From Saccoglossus kowalevskii (taxonomy: Eukaryota; Hemichordata; Enteropneusta; Harrimaniidae), in NCBI RefSeq assembly GCF_000003605.2, contig NW_003126719.1, positions 1 to 32,898 of the forward strand: a stretch of DNA of 32,898 nt, given 5' to 3'. Within the stretch, counting starts at the first letter, position 1, and every line of letters begins with the position of its first letter. The position numbers and the translations under genes are program-made. The notes beneath the pieces are model-generated. The model worked only from the letters and a program-made list of their open reading frames with translations. It was not told the DNA's origin and searched no databases. Shown here piece after piece: positions 11,222-25,230 of this stretch.

Positions 11222-11990
11222 AATCACGACATAACTCACACTTCGATGTAAATTCTATATCAATACATGTGTGTGATATCTACTTTAATCACTGACATAA
11301 CTCACACTTCTGATGTAAATTCTATGTCAGTACATGTGTGTGATATCTACTTTAATCACTGACATAACTCACACTTCTGATGTACATTCTATATCAGTAC
11401 ATGTGTGTGATATCTACTTTAATCATTGACATAACTCACACTTCTGATGTAAATTCTATATCAGTACATGTGTGTGATATCTACTTTAATCACTGACATA
11501 ACTCACACTTCTGATGTAAATTCTATGTCAGTACATGTGTGTGATATCTACTTTAATCACTGACATAACTCACACTTCTGATGTAAATTCTATATCAGTA
11601 CATGTGTGTGATATCTAATTTAATCACTGACATAACTCACACTTCTGATGTAAATTCTATGTCAGTACATATGTGTGATATCTACTTTAATCACTGACAT
11701 AACTCACACTTCTGATGTAAATTCTATATCAGTACATATGTGTGATATCTACTTTAATCACTGACATAACTCACACTTCTGATGTAAATTCTATGTCAGT
11801 ACATGTGTGTGATATCTACCTTAATCACTGACATAACTCACACTTCTGATGTAAATTCTATGTCAGTATATGTGTGTGATATCTACTTTAATCATTGACA
11901 TAACCCACACTTCTGATGTAAATTCTATATCAGTACATATGTGTGATATCTACTTTATTCACTGACATAACTCACACTTCTGATGTAAAT
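10783..11990 (+). repeat. P-Q superblock, copy 3
   Basis: Same landmark order as copies 1 and 2, with TACCTTAATC at 11817. The middle carries three extra units, one of them with the paired one-base deletions at about 11227 and 11245. The last unit reads GTAAATT with CATATG and TTTATTCAC instead of GTACATT. Confidence 0.75.
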
Positions 11991-13620
11991 TCTATATCAG
12001 TACATGTGTGTGATATCTACTTTAATCACTGACATAACTCACACTTCTGATGTAAATTCTATATCAGTACATGTGTGTGATATCTACTTTAATCACTGAC
12101 ATAACTCACACTTCTGATGTAAATTCTATATCAGTACATGTGTGTGATATCTACTTTAATCACTGACATAACTCACACTTCTGATGTAAATTCTATATCA
12201 GTACATGTGTGTGATATCTACTTTGATCATTTACATAACTCACACTTCTAATGTAAATTCTATATCAGTACATGTGTGTGATATCTACTTTAATCATTGA
12301 CATAACCCACACTTCTGATGTACATTCTATGTCAGTACATGTGTGATATCTACTTTAATCATTGACATAACCCACACTTCTGATGTAAATTCTATATCAG
12401 TACATGTGTGTGATATCTACTTTAATCACTGACATAACTCACACTTCTGATGTAAATTCTATATCAGTACATGTGTGTGATATCTACTTTAATCATTGAC
12501 ATAATTCACACTTCTGATGTAAATTCTATGTCAGTACATGTGTGTGATATCTACTTTAATCACTGACATAACTCACACTTCTGATGTAAATTCTATGCCA
12601 GTACATATGTGTGATATCTACTTTAATCATTGACATAACTCACACTTCTGATGTAAATTCTATGTCAGTACATGTGTGTGATATCTACTTTAATCACTGA
12701 CATAACTCACACTTCTGATGTAAATTCTATGTCAGTACATGTGTGTGATATAAACTTTAATCATTGACATAACTCACACTTCTGATGTAAATTCTATGCC
12801 AGTACATATGTGTGATATCTACTTTAATCATTGACATAACTCACACTTCTGATGTAAATTCTATGTCAGTACATGTGTGTGATATCTACTTTAATCACTG
12901 ACATAACTCACACTTCTGATGTAAATTCTATGTCAGTACATGTGTGTGATATAAACTTTAATCATTGACATAACTCACACTTCTGATGTAAATTCTATGT
13001 CAGTACATGTGTGTGATATAAACTTTAATCATTGACATAACTCACACTTCTGATGTAAATTCTATGTCAGTACATGTGTGTGATATAAACTTTAATCATT
13101 GACATAACTCACACTTCTGATGTAAATTCTATATCAGTACATGTGTGTGATATCTACTTTAATCACTGACATAACTCACACTTCTGATGTAAATTCTATG
13201 TCAGTACATGTGTGTGATATTAACTTTAATCATTGACATAACTCACACTTCTGATGTAAATTCTATGTCAGTACATATGTGTGATATTTACTTTAATCAT
13301 TGACACAACTCACACTTCTGATGTAAATTCTATATCAGTACATGTGTGTGATATCTACTTTAATCACTGACATAACTCACACTTCTGATGTAAATTCTAT
13401 GTCAGTACATATGTGTGATATCTACTTTAATCACTGACATAACTCACACTTCTGATGTAAACTCTATATCAGTACATATGTGTGATATCTACTTTAATCA
13501 CGTGACATAACTCACACTTCTGATGTAAATTCTATATCAATACATGTGTGTGATATCTACTTTAATCACTGACATAACTCACACTTCTGATGTAAATTCT
13601 ATGTCAGTACATGTGTGTGA

Positions 13621-14490
13621 TATCTACTTTAATCATTGACATAACTCACACTTCTGATGTAAATTCTATGTCAGTACATGTGTGATATCTACTTTAATCA
13701 TTGACATAACTCACACTTCTGATGTAAATTCTATATCAGTACATGTGTGTGATATCTACTTTAATCATTGACATAACTCACACTTCTGATGTACATTCTA
13801 CATCAGTACATGTGTGTGATATCTACTTTAATCACTGACATAACTCACACTTCTGATGTACATTCTATATCAGTACATGTGTGTGATATCTACTTTAATC
13901 ATTGACATAACTCACACTTCTGATGTAAATTCTATGTCAATACATGTGTGTGATATCTACTTTAATCACTGACATAACTCACACTTCTGATGTAAATTCT
14001 ATGTCAGTACATGTGTGTGATATCTACTTTAATCACTGACATAACTCACACTTCTGATGTAAATTCTATATCAGTACATGTGTGTGATATCTACTTTAAT
14101 CACTGACATAACTCACACTTCTGATGTAAATTCTATGTCAGTACATGTGTGTGATATCTACTTTAATCATTGACATAACTCACACTTCTGATGTAAATTC
14201 TATATCAATACATGTGTGTGATATCTACTTTAATCACTGACATAACTCACACTTCTGATGTAAATTCTATGTCAGTAGATGTGTGTGATATCTACTTTAA
14301 TCACTGACATAACTCACACTTCTGATGTAAATTCTATGTCAGTACATGTGTGTGATATCTACTTTAATCACTGACATAACTCACACTTCTGATGTAAATT
14401 CTATATCAGTACATGTGTGTGATATCTACTTTAATCACTGACATAACTCACACTTCTGATGTAAATTCTATATCAGTACATGTGTGTGAT
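13621..14490 (+). repeat. 0.87-kb duplicated block, copy 1
   Basis: Thirteen units collinear with 21781-22650 at a constant offset of 8160 bases. They start with a TG-deleted TATGTC unit and include two GTACATT units, TATGTCAATACATG (13933) and a TATATCAATACATG unit. About five substitutions were seen by eye, for example TACATC against AATATC near 13800 and AGTAGATG at 14277 against AGTACATG. Confidence 0.8.
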
Positions 14491-15428
14491 ATCTACTTTA
14501 ATCATTGACATAACCCACACTTCTGATGTACATTCTATGTCAGTACATGTGTGATATCTACTTTAATCATTGACATAACCCACACTTCTGATGTAAATTC
14601 TATATCAGTACATGTGTGTGATATCTACTTTAATCATTGACATAACTCACACTTCTGATGTAAATTCTATATCAGTACATGTGTGTGATATCTACTTTAA
14701 TCACTGATATAATTCACACTTCTGATGTACATTCTATATCAGTACATGTGTGTGATATCTACTTTAATCACTGACATAACTCACACTTCTGATGTAAATT
14801 CTATGTCAGTACATATGTGTGATATCTACTTTAACCATTGACATAACTCACACTTCTGATGTAAATTCTATATCAATACATGTGTGTGATATCTACTTTA
14901 ATCACTGACATAACTCACACTTCTGATGTAAATTCTATGCCAGTACATATGTGTGATATCTACTTTAATCATTGACATAACTCACACTTCTGATGTAAAT
15001 TCTATGTCAGTACATGTGTGTGATATCTACTTTAATCACTGACATAACTCACACTTCTGATGTAAATTCTATATCAGTACATGTGTGTGATATCTACTTT
15101 AATCACTGACATAACTCACACTTCTGATGTAAATTCTATATCAGTACATGTGTGTGATATCTACTTTAATCATTGACATAACCCACACTTCTGATGTACA
15201 TTCTATGTCAGTACATGTGTGATATCTACTTTAATCATTGACATAACCCACACTTCTGATGTAAATTCTATATCAGTACATGTGTGTGATATCTACTTTA
15301 ATCATTGACATAACTCACACTTCTGATGTAAATTCTATATCAGTACATGTGTGTGATATCTACTTTAATCACTGATATAATTCACACTTCTGATGTACAT
15401 TCTATATCAGTACATGTGTGTGATATCT
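14341..15428 (+). repeat. R-modules: 668-bp tandem step
   Basis: A run made of ATAACCC, a TG-deleted GTACATT unit, ATAACCC again, two typical units, and CACTGATATAATTC followed by GTACATT appears at 14341-14760 and again at 15009-15428. The 668-base step is ten units less one TG. The same run occurs near 21535-21760, and shorter versions near 6018, 7820 and 12298. The units between the two copies differ, so this is a partial or edited tandem duplication. Confidence 0.75.
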
Positions 15429-17188
15429 ACTTTAATCACTGACATAACTCACACTTCTGATGTACATTCTATATCAGTACATGTGTGTGATATCTACTTT
15501 AATCATTGACATAACTCACACTTCTGATGTAAATTCTATGTCAGTACATGTGTGTGATATCTACTTTAATCACTGACATAACTCACACTTCTGATGTAAA
15601 TTCTATGTCAGTACATGTGTGTGATATCTACTTTAATCACTGACATAACTCACACTTCTGATGTAAATTCTATATCAGTACATGTGTGTGATATCTACTT
15701 TAATCACTGACATAACTCACACTTCTGATGTAAATTCTATGTCAGTACATGTGTGTGATATCTACTTTAATCATTGACATAACTCACACTTCTGATGTAA
15801 ATTCTATATCAGTACATATGTGTGATATCTACTTTAATCACTGACATAACTCACACGTCTGATGTAAATTCTATATCAATACATGTGTGTGATATCTACT
15901 TTAATCACTGACATAACCCACACTTCTGATGTAAATTCTGTGTCAGTACATGTGTGTGATATCTACTTTAATCACTGACATAACTCACACTTCTGATGTA
16001 AATTCAATATCAGTACATGTGTGTGATATCTACTTTAATCACTGACATAACTCACACTTCTGATGTAAATTCTATATCAGTACATGTGTGTGATATCTAC
16101 TTTAATCACTGACATAACTCACACTTCTGATGTAAATTCTATATCAGTACATGTGTGTGATATCTACTTTAATCACTGACATAACTCACACTTCTGATGT
16201 AAATTCTATATCAATACATGTGTGTGATATCTACTTTAATCACTGACATAACCCACACTTCTGATGTAAATTCTGTGTCAGTACATGTGTGTGATATCTA
16301 CTTTAATCACTGACATAACTCACACTTCTGATGTAAATTCTATATCAGTACATGTGTGTGATATCTACTTTAATCACTGACATAACTCACACTTCTGATG
16401 TAAATTCTATGTCAGTACATATGTGTGATATCTACTTTAATCACTGACATAACTCACACTTCTGATGTAAATTCTATATCAGTACATGTGTGTGATATCT
16501 ACTTTAATCACTGACATAACTCACACTTCTGATGTAAATTCTATATCAGTACATGTGTGTGATATCTACTTTAATCACTGACATAACCCACACTTCTGAT
16601 GTAAATTCTGTGTCAGTACATATGTGTGATATCTACTTTAATCACTGACATAACTCACACTTCTGATGTAAATTCTATATCAGTACATGTGTGTGATATC
16701 TACTTTAATCACTGACATAACTCACACTTCTGATGTAAATTCTATATCAGTACATGTGTGTGATATCTACTTTGATCATTTACATAACTTACACTTCTAA
16801 GTAAATTCTATATCAGTACATGTGTGTGACATCTACTTTAATCATTGACATAACTCACACTTCTGATGTAAATTCTATATCAGTACATGTGTGTGATATC
16901 TACTTTAATCACTGACATAACTCACACTTCTGATGTAAATTCTATGTCAGTACATATGTGTGATATCTACTTTAATCATTGACATAACTCACACTTCTGA
17001 TGTAAATTCTATATCTGTACATGTGTGTGATATCTACTTTAATCACTGACATAACTCACACTTCTGATGTAAATTCTATATCAGTACATGTGTGTGATAT
17101 CTACTTTAATCACTGACATAACTCACACTTCTGATGTAAATTCTATATCAGTACATGTGTGTGATATCTACTTTAATCCCTGACATAA

Positions 17189-17318
17189 CTCACACTTCTG
17201 ATGTAAATACTATGTCAGTACATGTGTGATATCTACTTTAATCATTGACATAACTCACTTCTAATGTAAATTATATGTCAGTACATGTGTGTGATATCTA
17301 CTTGAATCATTGACATAA
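17189..17318 (+). repeat. S-module copy 2
   Basis: A TG-deleted 65-bp unit (17189-17253, with a private AAATACTATG) is followed by an AC-deleted 65-bp unit (17254-17318) with TTATATGTC and ACTTGAATC. It is preceded by ATCCCTGACAT, as at 24821 and 27830. A GATATCAAC unit follows, as at the window start. Confidence 0.85.
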
Positions 17319-17773
17319 CTCACACTTCTGATGTAAATTCTATATCAGTACATGTGTGTGATATCAACTTTAATCACTGACATAACTCACACTTCTGATG
17401 TAAATTCTATATCAGTACATGTGTGTGATATCTACTTTAATCATTGACATAACTCACACTTCTGATGTAAATTCTATATCAGTACATGTGTGTGATATCT
17501 ACTTTAATCACTGTCATAACTCACACTTCTGATGTAAATTCTATGTCAGTACATATGTGTGATATCTACTTTAATCATTGACATAACTCACACTTCTGAT
17601 GTAAATTCTATATCTGTACATGTGTGTGATATCTACTTTAATCACTGACATAACTCACACTTCTGATGTAAATTCTATATCAGTACATGTGTGTGATATC
17701 TACTTTAATCACTGACATAACTCACACTTCTGATGTAAATTCTATATCAGTACATGTGTGTGATATCTACTTT

Positions 17774-18309
17774 GATCATTTACATAACTTACACTTCTAA
17801 TGTAAATTCTATATCAGTACATGTGTGTGACATCTACTTTAATCATTGACATAACTCACACTTCTGATGTAAATTCTATATCAGTACATGTGTCTGATAT
17901 CTACTTTAATCACTGACATAACTCACACTTCTGATGTAAATTCTATATCAGTACATGTGTGTGATATAAACTTTAATCACTGACATAACTCACACTTCTG
18001 ATGTAAATTCTATATCAGTACATGTGTGTGATATCTACTTTAATCATTGACATAACTCACACTTCTGATGTAAATTCTATATCAGTACATGTGTGTGATA
18101 TCTACTTTAATCACTGACATAACTCACACTTCTGATGTAAATTCTATATCAGTACATGTGTGTGATATCTACTTTAATCACTGACATAACTCACACTTCT
18201 GATGTAAATTCTATATCAGTACATGTGTGTGATATCTACTTTAATCACTGACATAACTCACACTTCTGATGTAAATTCTATATCAGTACATGTGTGTGAT
18301 ATCTACTTT
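17774..18309 (+). repeat. Module B, 8 units (536 bp), copy 1
   Basis: Junction unit, GACATC, GTGTCTG, GATATAAAC, then plain units up to the next junction-like unit at 18310, which keeps A54 and TGATG. Identical by eye to 26543-27078 except CATT near 18046 where the other copy has CACT. Shorter relatives begin at 3530, 24004 and 32302. Confidence 0.85.
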
Positions 18310-18833
18310 AATCATTTACATAACTTACACTTCTGATGTAAATTCTATATCAGTACATGTGTGTGACATCTACTTTAATCACTGACATAACTCACACTTC
18401 TGATGTAAATTCTATATCAGTACATGTGTGTGATATCTACTTTAATCACTGACATAACTCACACTTCTGATGTAAATTCTATATCAGTACATATGTGTGA
18501 TATCTACTTTAATCATTGACATAACTCACACTTCTGATGTAAATTCTATATCTGTACATGTGTGTGATATCTACTTTAATCACTGACATAACTCACACTT
18601 CTGATGTAAATTCTATATCAGTACATGTGTGTGATATCTAATTTAATCACTGACATAACTCACACTTCTGATGTAAATTCTATATCAGTACATGTGTGTG
18701 ATATCTACTTTAATCACTGACATAACTCACACTTCTGATGTAAATTCTATATCAGTACATGTGTGTGATATAAACTTTAATCATTGACATAACTCACACT
18801 TCTGATGTAAATTCTATGTCAGTACATGTGTGT

Positions 18834-19330
18834 GATATCAACTTTAATCACTGACATAACTCACACTTCTGATGTACATTCTATGTCAGTACATATGTGT
18901 GATATCTACTTTAATCACTGACATAACTCACACTTCTGATGTAAATTCTATATCAGTACATATGTGTGATATCTACTTTAATCACTGACATAACTCACAC
19001 TTGCGATGTAAATTCTATATCAATACATGTGTGTGATATCTACTTTAATCACTGACATAACCCACACTTCTGATGTAAATTCTGTGTCAGTACATGTGTG
19101 TGATATCTACTTTAATCACTGACATAACTCACACTTCTGATGTAAATTCTATATCAGTACATGTGTGTGATATCTACTTTAATCACTGACATAACTCACA
19201 CTTCTGATGTAAATTCTATATCAGTACATGTGTGTGATATCTACTTTAATCACTGACATAACCCACACTTCTGATGTAAATTCTGTGTCAGTACATATGT
19301 GTGATATCTACTTTAATCACTGACATAACT
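18834..19330 (+). repeat. E-module copy 1
   Basis: GATATCAAC, GTACATT/TATGTC/CATATG, TATATC/CATATG, TATATCAATACATG with ATAACCC, TCTGTGTC, two typical units, ATAACCC, TCTGTGTC/CATATG. The same order occurs at 25060, 28470 and 30681; this copy has CTTGCGATG near 19001. The last two copies are exactly 2211 bases (33 units) apart. Confidence 0.8.
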
Positions 19331-21780
19331 CACACTTCTGATGTAAATTCTATATCAGTACATGTGTGTGATATCTACTTTAATCACTGACATAACTCAC
19401 ACTTCTGATGTAAATTCTATATCAGTACATATGTGTGATATCTACTTTAATCACTGACATAACTCACACTTCTGATGTAAATTCTATATCAGTACATGTG
19501 TGTGATATCTACTTTAATCATTGACATAACTCACACTTCTGATGTAAATTCTATATCAGTACATGTGTGTGATATCTACTTTAATCACTGACATAACTCA
19601 CACTTCTGATGTAAATTCTATGTCCAGTACATATGTGTGATATCTACTTTAATCATTGACATAACTCACACTTCTGATGTAAATTCTATGTCAGTACATG
19701 TGTGTGATATCTACTTTAATCACTGACATAACTCACACTTCTGATGTAAATTCTATGTCAGTACATGTGTGTGATATAAACTTTAATCATTGACATAACT
19801 CACACTTCTGATGTAAATTCTATGTCAGTACATATGTGTGATATCTACTTTAATCATTGACACAACTCACACTTCTGATGTAAATTCTATATCAGTACAT
19901 GTGTGTGATATCTACTTTAATCACTGACATAACTCACACTTCTGATGTACATTCTATGTCAGTACATATGTGTGATATATACTTTAATCACTGACATAAC
20001 TCACACTTCTGATGTAAACTCTATATCAGTACATATGTGTGATATCTACTTTAATCACTAACATAACTCATACTTCTGATGTAAATTCTATATCAATACA
20101 TGTGTGTGATATCTACTTTAATCACTGACATAACCCACACTTCTGATGTAAATTCTGTGTCAGTACATGTGTGTGATATCTACTTTAATCACTGACATAA
20201 CTCACACTTCTGATGTAAATTCTATATCAGTACATGTGTGTGATATCTACTTTAATCACTGACATAACTCACACTTCTGATGTAAATTCTATGTCAGTAC
20301 ATATGTGTGATATTTACTTTAATCACTGACATAACTCACACTTCTGATGTAAATTCTATATCAGTACATGTGTGTGATATCTACTTTAATCATTGACATA
20401 ACTCACACTTCTGATGTAAATTCTATATCAGTACATGTGTGTGATATATACTTTAATCACTGACATAACTCACACTTCTGATGTAAATTCTATGTCAGTA
20501 CATATGTGTGATATCTACTTTAATCATTGACATAACTCACACTTCTGATGTAAATTCTATATCTGTACATGTGTGTGATATCTACTTTAATCACTGACAT
20601 AACTCACACTTCTGATGTAAATTCTATATCAGTACATGTGTGTGATATCTACTTTAATCACTGACATAACTCACACTTCTGATGTAAATTCTATATCGGT
20701 ACATGTGTGTGATATCTACTTTAATCATTGACATAACTCACACTTCTGATGTACATTCTATGTCAGTACATGTGTGATATCTACTTTAATCATTGACATA
20801 ACCCACACTTCTGATGTAAATTCTATATCAGTACGTGTGTGATATCTACTTTAATCACTGACATAACTCACACTTCTGATGTAAATTCTATATCAGTACA
20901 TGTGTGTGATATCTACTTTAATCATTGACATAATTCACACTTCTGATGTAAATTCTATGTCAGTACATGTGTGTGATATCTACTTTAATCACTGACATAA
21001 CTCACACTTCTGATGTAAATTCTATGCCAGTACATATGTGTGATATCTACTTTAATCATTGACATAACTCACACTTCTGATGTAAATTCTATGTCAGTAC
21101 ATATGTGTGATATCTACTTTAATCATTGACATAACTCATACTTCTGATGTAAATTCTATATCAGTACATGTGTGTGATATCTACTTTAATCACTGACATA
21201 ACTCACACTTCTGATGTAAATTCTATATCAGTACATGTGTGTGATATCTACTTTAATCACTGACATAACTCACACTTCTGATGTAAATTCTATATCAGTA
21301 CATGTGTGTGATATCTACTTTGATCATTTACATAACTTACACTTCTGATGTAAATTCTATATCAGTACATGTGTGTGATATCTACTTTAATCACTGACAT
21401 AACTCATACTTCTGATGTAAATTCTATATCAGTACATGTGTGTGATATCTACTTTAATCACTGACATAACTCACACTTTCTGATGTAAAATTCTATATCA
21501 GTACATGTGTGTGATATCTACTTTAATCATTGACATAACCCACACTTCTGATGTACATTCTATGTCAGTACATGTGTGATATCTACTTTAATCATTGACA
21601 TAACCCACACTTCTGATGTAAATTCTATATCAGTACATGTGTGTGATATCTACTTTAATCATTGACATAACTCACACTTCTGATGTAAATTCTATATCAG
21701 TACATGTGTGTGATATCTACTTTAATCACTGATATAATTCACACTTCTGATGTAAATTCTATATCAGTACATGTGTGTGA

Positions 21781-22650
21781 TATCTACTTTAATCATTGAC
21801 ATAACTCACACTTCTGATGTAAATTCTATGTCAGTACATGTGTGATATCTACTTTAATCATTGACATAACTCACACTTCTGATGTAAATTCTATATCAGT
21901 ACATGTGTGTGATATCTACTTTAATCATTGACATAACTCACACTTCTGATGTACATTCAATATCAGTACATGTGTGTGATATCTACTTTAATCACTGACA
22001 TAACTCACACTTCTGATGTACATTCTATATCAGTACATGTGTGTGATATCTACTTTAATCATTGACATAACTCACACTTCTGATGTAAATTCTATGTCAA
22101 TACATGTGTGTGATATCTACTTTAATCACTGACATAACTCACACTTCTGATGTAAATTCTATGTCAGTACATGTGTGTGATATCTACTTTAATCACTGAC
22201 ATAACTCACACTTCTGATGTAAATTCTATATCAGTACATGTGTGTGATATCTACTTTAATCACTGACATAACTCACACTTCTGATGTAAATTCTATGTCA
22301 GTACATGTGTGTGATATCTACTTTAATCATTGACATAACTCACACTTCTGATGTAAATTCTATATCAATACATGTGTGTGATATCTACTTTAATCACTGA
22401 CATAACTCACACTTCTGATGTAAATTCTATGTCAGTACATGTGTGTGATATCTACTTTAATCACTGACATAACTCACACTTCTGATGTAAATTCTACGTC
22501 AGTACATGTGTGTGATATCTACTTTAATCACTGACATAACTCACACTTCTGATGTAAATTCTATATCAGTACATGTGTGTGATATCTACTTTAATCATTG
22601 ACATAACTCACACTTCTGATGTAAATTCTATATCAGTACATGTGTGTGAT
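21781..22650 (+). repeat. 0.87-kb duplicated block, copy 2
   Basis: Partner of 13621-14490. Its private changes are GTACATTCAATATC near 21958 and TACGTC near 22497, and CATT near 22598 where the partner has CACT. It ends as a TAATTTAGTCACTGACATAACTCGC-type unit begins. Its presence in zone III is the clearest sign of block movement between zones. Confidence 0.8.
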
Positions 22651-23070
22651 ATCTAATTTAGTCACTGACATAACTCGCACTTCTGATGTAAATTCTATAT
22701 CAGTACATGTGTGTGATATCTACTTTAATCATTGACATAACTCACACTTCTGATGTAAATTCTATATCAGTACATGTGTGTGATATCTACTTTAATCACT
22801 GACATAACTCACACTTCTGATGTAAATTCTATATCAGTACATGTGTGTGATATCTACTTTGATCATTTACATAACTTACACTTCTAATGTAAATTCTATA
22901 TCAGTACATGTGTGTGACATCTACTTTAATCATAGACATAACTCACACTTCTGATGTAAATTCTATATCAGTACGTGTGTGTGATATCTACTTTAATCAC
23001 TGACATAACTCACACTTCTGATGTAAATTCTATGTCAGTACATGTGCGTGATATAAACTTTAATCACTGA

Positions 23071-23090
23071 CATAACTCACTCACACTTCT
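23071..23090 (+). repeat. 4-bp tandem duplication within a unit
   Basis: CTCACACTTC is expanded to CTCACTCACACTTC, giving a 71-bp unit. This is the only such expansion seen, and the distance between the flanking junction units (22861 to 24004) is 17 units plus 4 bases, which confirms it. Confidence 0.85.
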
Positions 23091-24471
23091 GATGTAAATT
23101 CTATGTCAGTACATGTGTGTGATATAAATTTTAATCATTGACATAACTCACACTTCTGATGTACATTCTATATCAGTACATGTGTGTGATATCTACTTTA
23201 ATCACTGACATAACTCACACTTCTGATGTAAATTCTATGTCAGTACATATGTGTGATATCTACTTTAATCATTGACACAACTCACACTTCTGATGTAAAT
23301 TCTATATCAGTACATGTGTGTGATATCTACTTTAATCACTGACATAACACACACTTCTGATGTACATTCTATGTCAGTACATATGTGTGATATCTACTTT
23401 AATCACTGACATAACTCACACTTCTGATGTAAATTCTATATCAGTACATATGTGTGATATCTACTTTAATCACTGACATAACTCACACTTCTGATGTAAA
23501 TTCTATATCAATACATGTGTGTGATATCTACTTTAATCACTGACATAACCCACACTTCTGATGTAAATTCTGTGTCAGTACATGTGTGTGATATCTACTT
23601 TAATCACTGACATAACTCACACTTCTGATGTAAATTCTATATCAGTACATGTGTGTGATATCTACTTTAATCATTGACATAACTCACACTTCTGATGTAA
23701 ATTCTATATCAGTACATGTGTGTGATATCTACTTTAATCACTGACATAACTCACACTTCTGATGTAAATTCTATGTCAGTACATATGTGTGATATCTACT
23801 TTAATCATTGACATAACTCACACTTCTGATGTAAATTCTATATCAGTACATGTGTGTGATATCTACTTTAATCACTGACATAACTCACACTTCTGATGTA
23901 AATTCTATATCAGTACATGTGTGTGATATCTACTTTAATCACTGACATAACTCACACTTCTGATGTAAATTCTATATCAGTACATGTGTGTGATATCTAC
24001 TTTGATCATTTACATAACTTACACTTCTAATGTAAATTCTATATCAGTACATGTGTGTGACATCTACTTTAATCATTGACATAACTCACACTTCTGATGT
24101 AAATTCTATATCAGTACATGTGTCTGATATCTACTTTATCACTGACATAACTCACACTTCTGATGTAAATTCTATATCAGTACATGTGTGTGATATAAAC
24201 TTTAATCACTGACATAACTCACACTTCTGATGTAAATTCTATGTCAGTACATATGTGTGATATCTACTTTAATCATTGACACAACTCACACTTCTGATGT
24301 AAATTCTATATCAGTACATGTGTGTGATATCTACTTTAATCACTGACATAACTCACACTTCTGATGTAAATTCTATATCAGTACATGTGTGTGATATCTA
24401 CTTTAATCACTGACATAACTCACACTTCTGATGTAAATTCTATATCAGTACATGTGTGTGATATCTACTTT

Positions 24472-24951
24472 GATCATTTACATAACTTACACTTCTAATG
24501 TAAATTCTATATCAGTACATGTGTGTGACATCTACTTTAATCATTGACATAACTCACACTTCTGATGTAAATTCTATATCAGTACATGTGTGTGATATCT
24601 ACTTTAATCACTGTCATAACTCACACTTCTGATGTAAATTCTATGTCAGTACATATGTGTGATATCTACTTTAATCATTGACATAACTCACACTTCTGAT
24701 GTAAATTCTATATCAGTACATGTGTGTGATATCTACTTTAATCACTGACATAACTCACACTTCTGATGTAAATTCTATATCAGTACATGTGTGTGATATC
24801 TACTTTAATCCCTGACATAACTCACACTTCTGATGTAAATTCTATGTCAGTACATGTGTGATATCTACTTTAATCATTGACATAACTCACTTCTAATGTA
24901 AATTATATGTCAGTACATGTGTGTGATATCTACTTTGAATCATTGACATAA
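24472..24951 (+). repeat. Module D with S-module, copy 1
   Basis: Junction and GACATC, CACTGTCAT, TATGTC/CATATG, typical, ATCCCTGACAT, then the S-module pair (24821-24951). Offset to the second copy at 27481 is exactly 3009 bases. The S pair's second unit has one extra T (CTTTGAATC), making it 66 bp. Confidence 0.85.
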
Positions 24952-25230
24952 CTCACACTTTCTGATGTAATTCTATATCAGTACATGTGTGTGATATCAA
25001 CTTTAATCACTGACATAACTCACACTTCTGATGTAAATTCTATATCAGTACATGTGTGTGATATCAACTTTAATCACTGACATAACTCACACTTCTGATG
25101 TACATTCTATGTCAGTACATGTGTGTGATATCTACTTTAATCACTGACATAACTCACACTTCTGATGTAAATTCTATATCAGTACAGTGGGATATCTACT
25201 TTAATCACGACATAACTCACACTTCTGATG
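24930..25230 (+). repeat. Stretch with clustered small indels
   Basis: Within five units there are CTTTGAATC (+1), CACTTTCTG (+1), GTAATTC (-1), AGTACAGTGGGATATC (-3) and ATCACGACAT (-1). Other units in the array usually have none. The pair CACTTTCTG plus GTAATTC recurs together near 32791. The surrounding module order matches its partners, so the units are otherwise normal. Confidence 0.8.

Larger units (their letters stand above)
4784..16770 (+). repeat. Array zone II: P, Q, R and GACACAAC modules
   Basis: About 179 units. Compared with zones I and III it is rich in GTACATT, TATGTC/CATATG, TG-deleted 65-bp units, GATATAAAC runs and ATAACCC. Junction units are few (5939, 7744, 12225) and end in AACTCAC, followed by GATATC rather than GACATC. 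GACATC itself appears only once, near 8533. Internal duplications are long and very similar, suggesting recent amplification within the zone. Confidence 0.75.

Noticed and set aside
13494-13510. An E-box CACGTG created at ATCACGTGACAT
   Set aside because: It is a one-base insertion in a single unit and may be a sequencing error.
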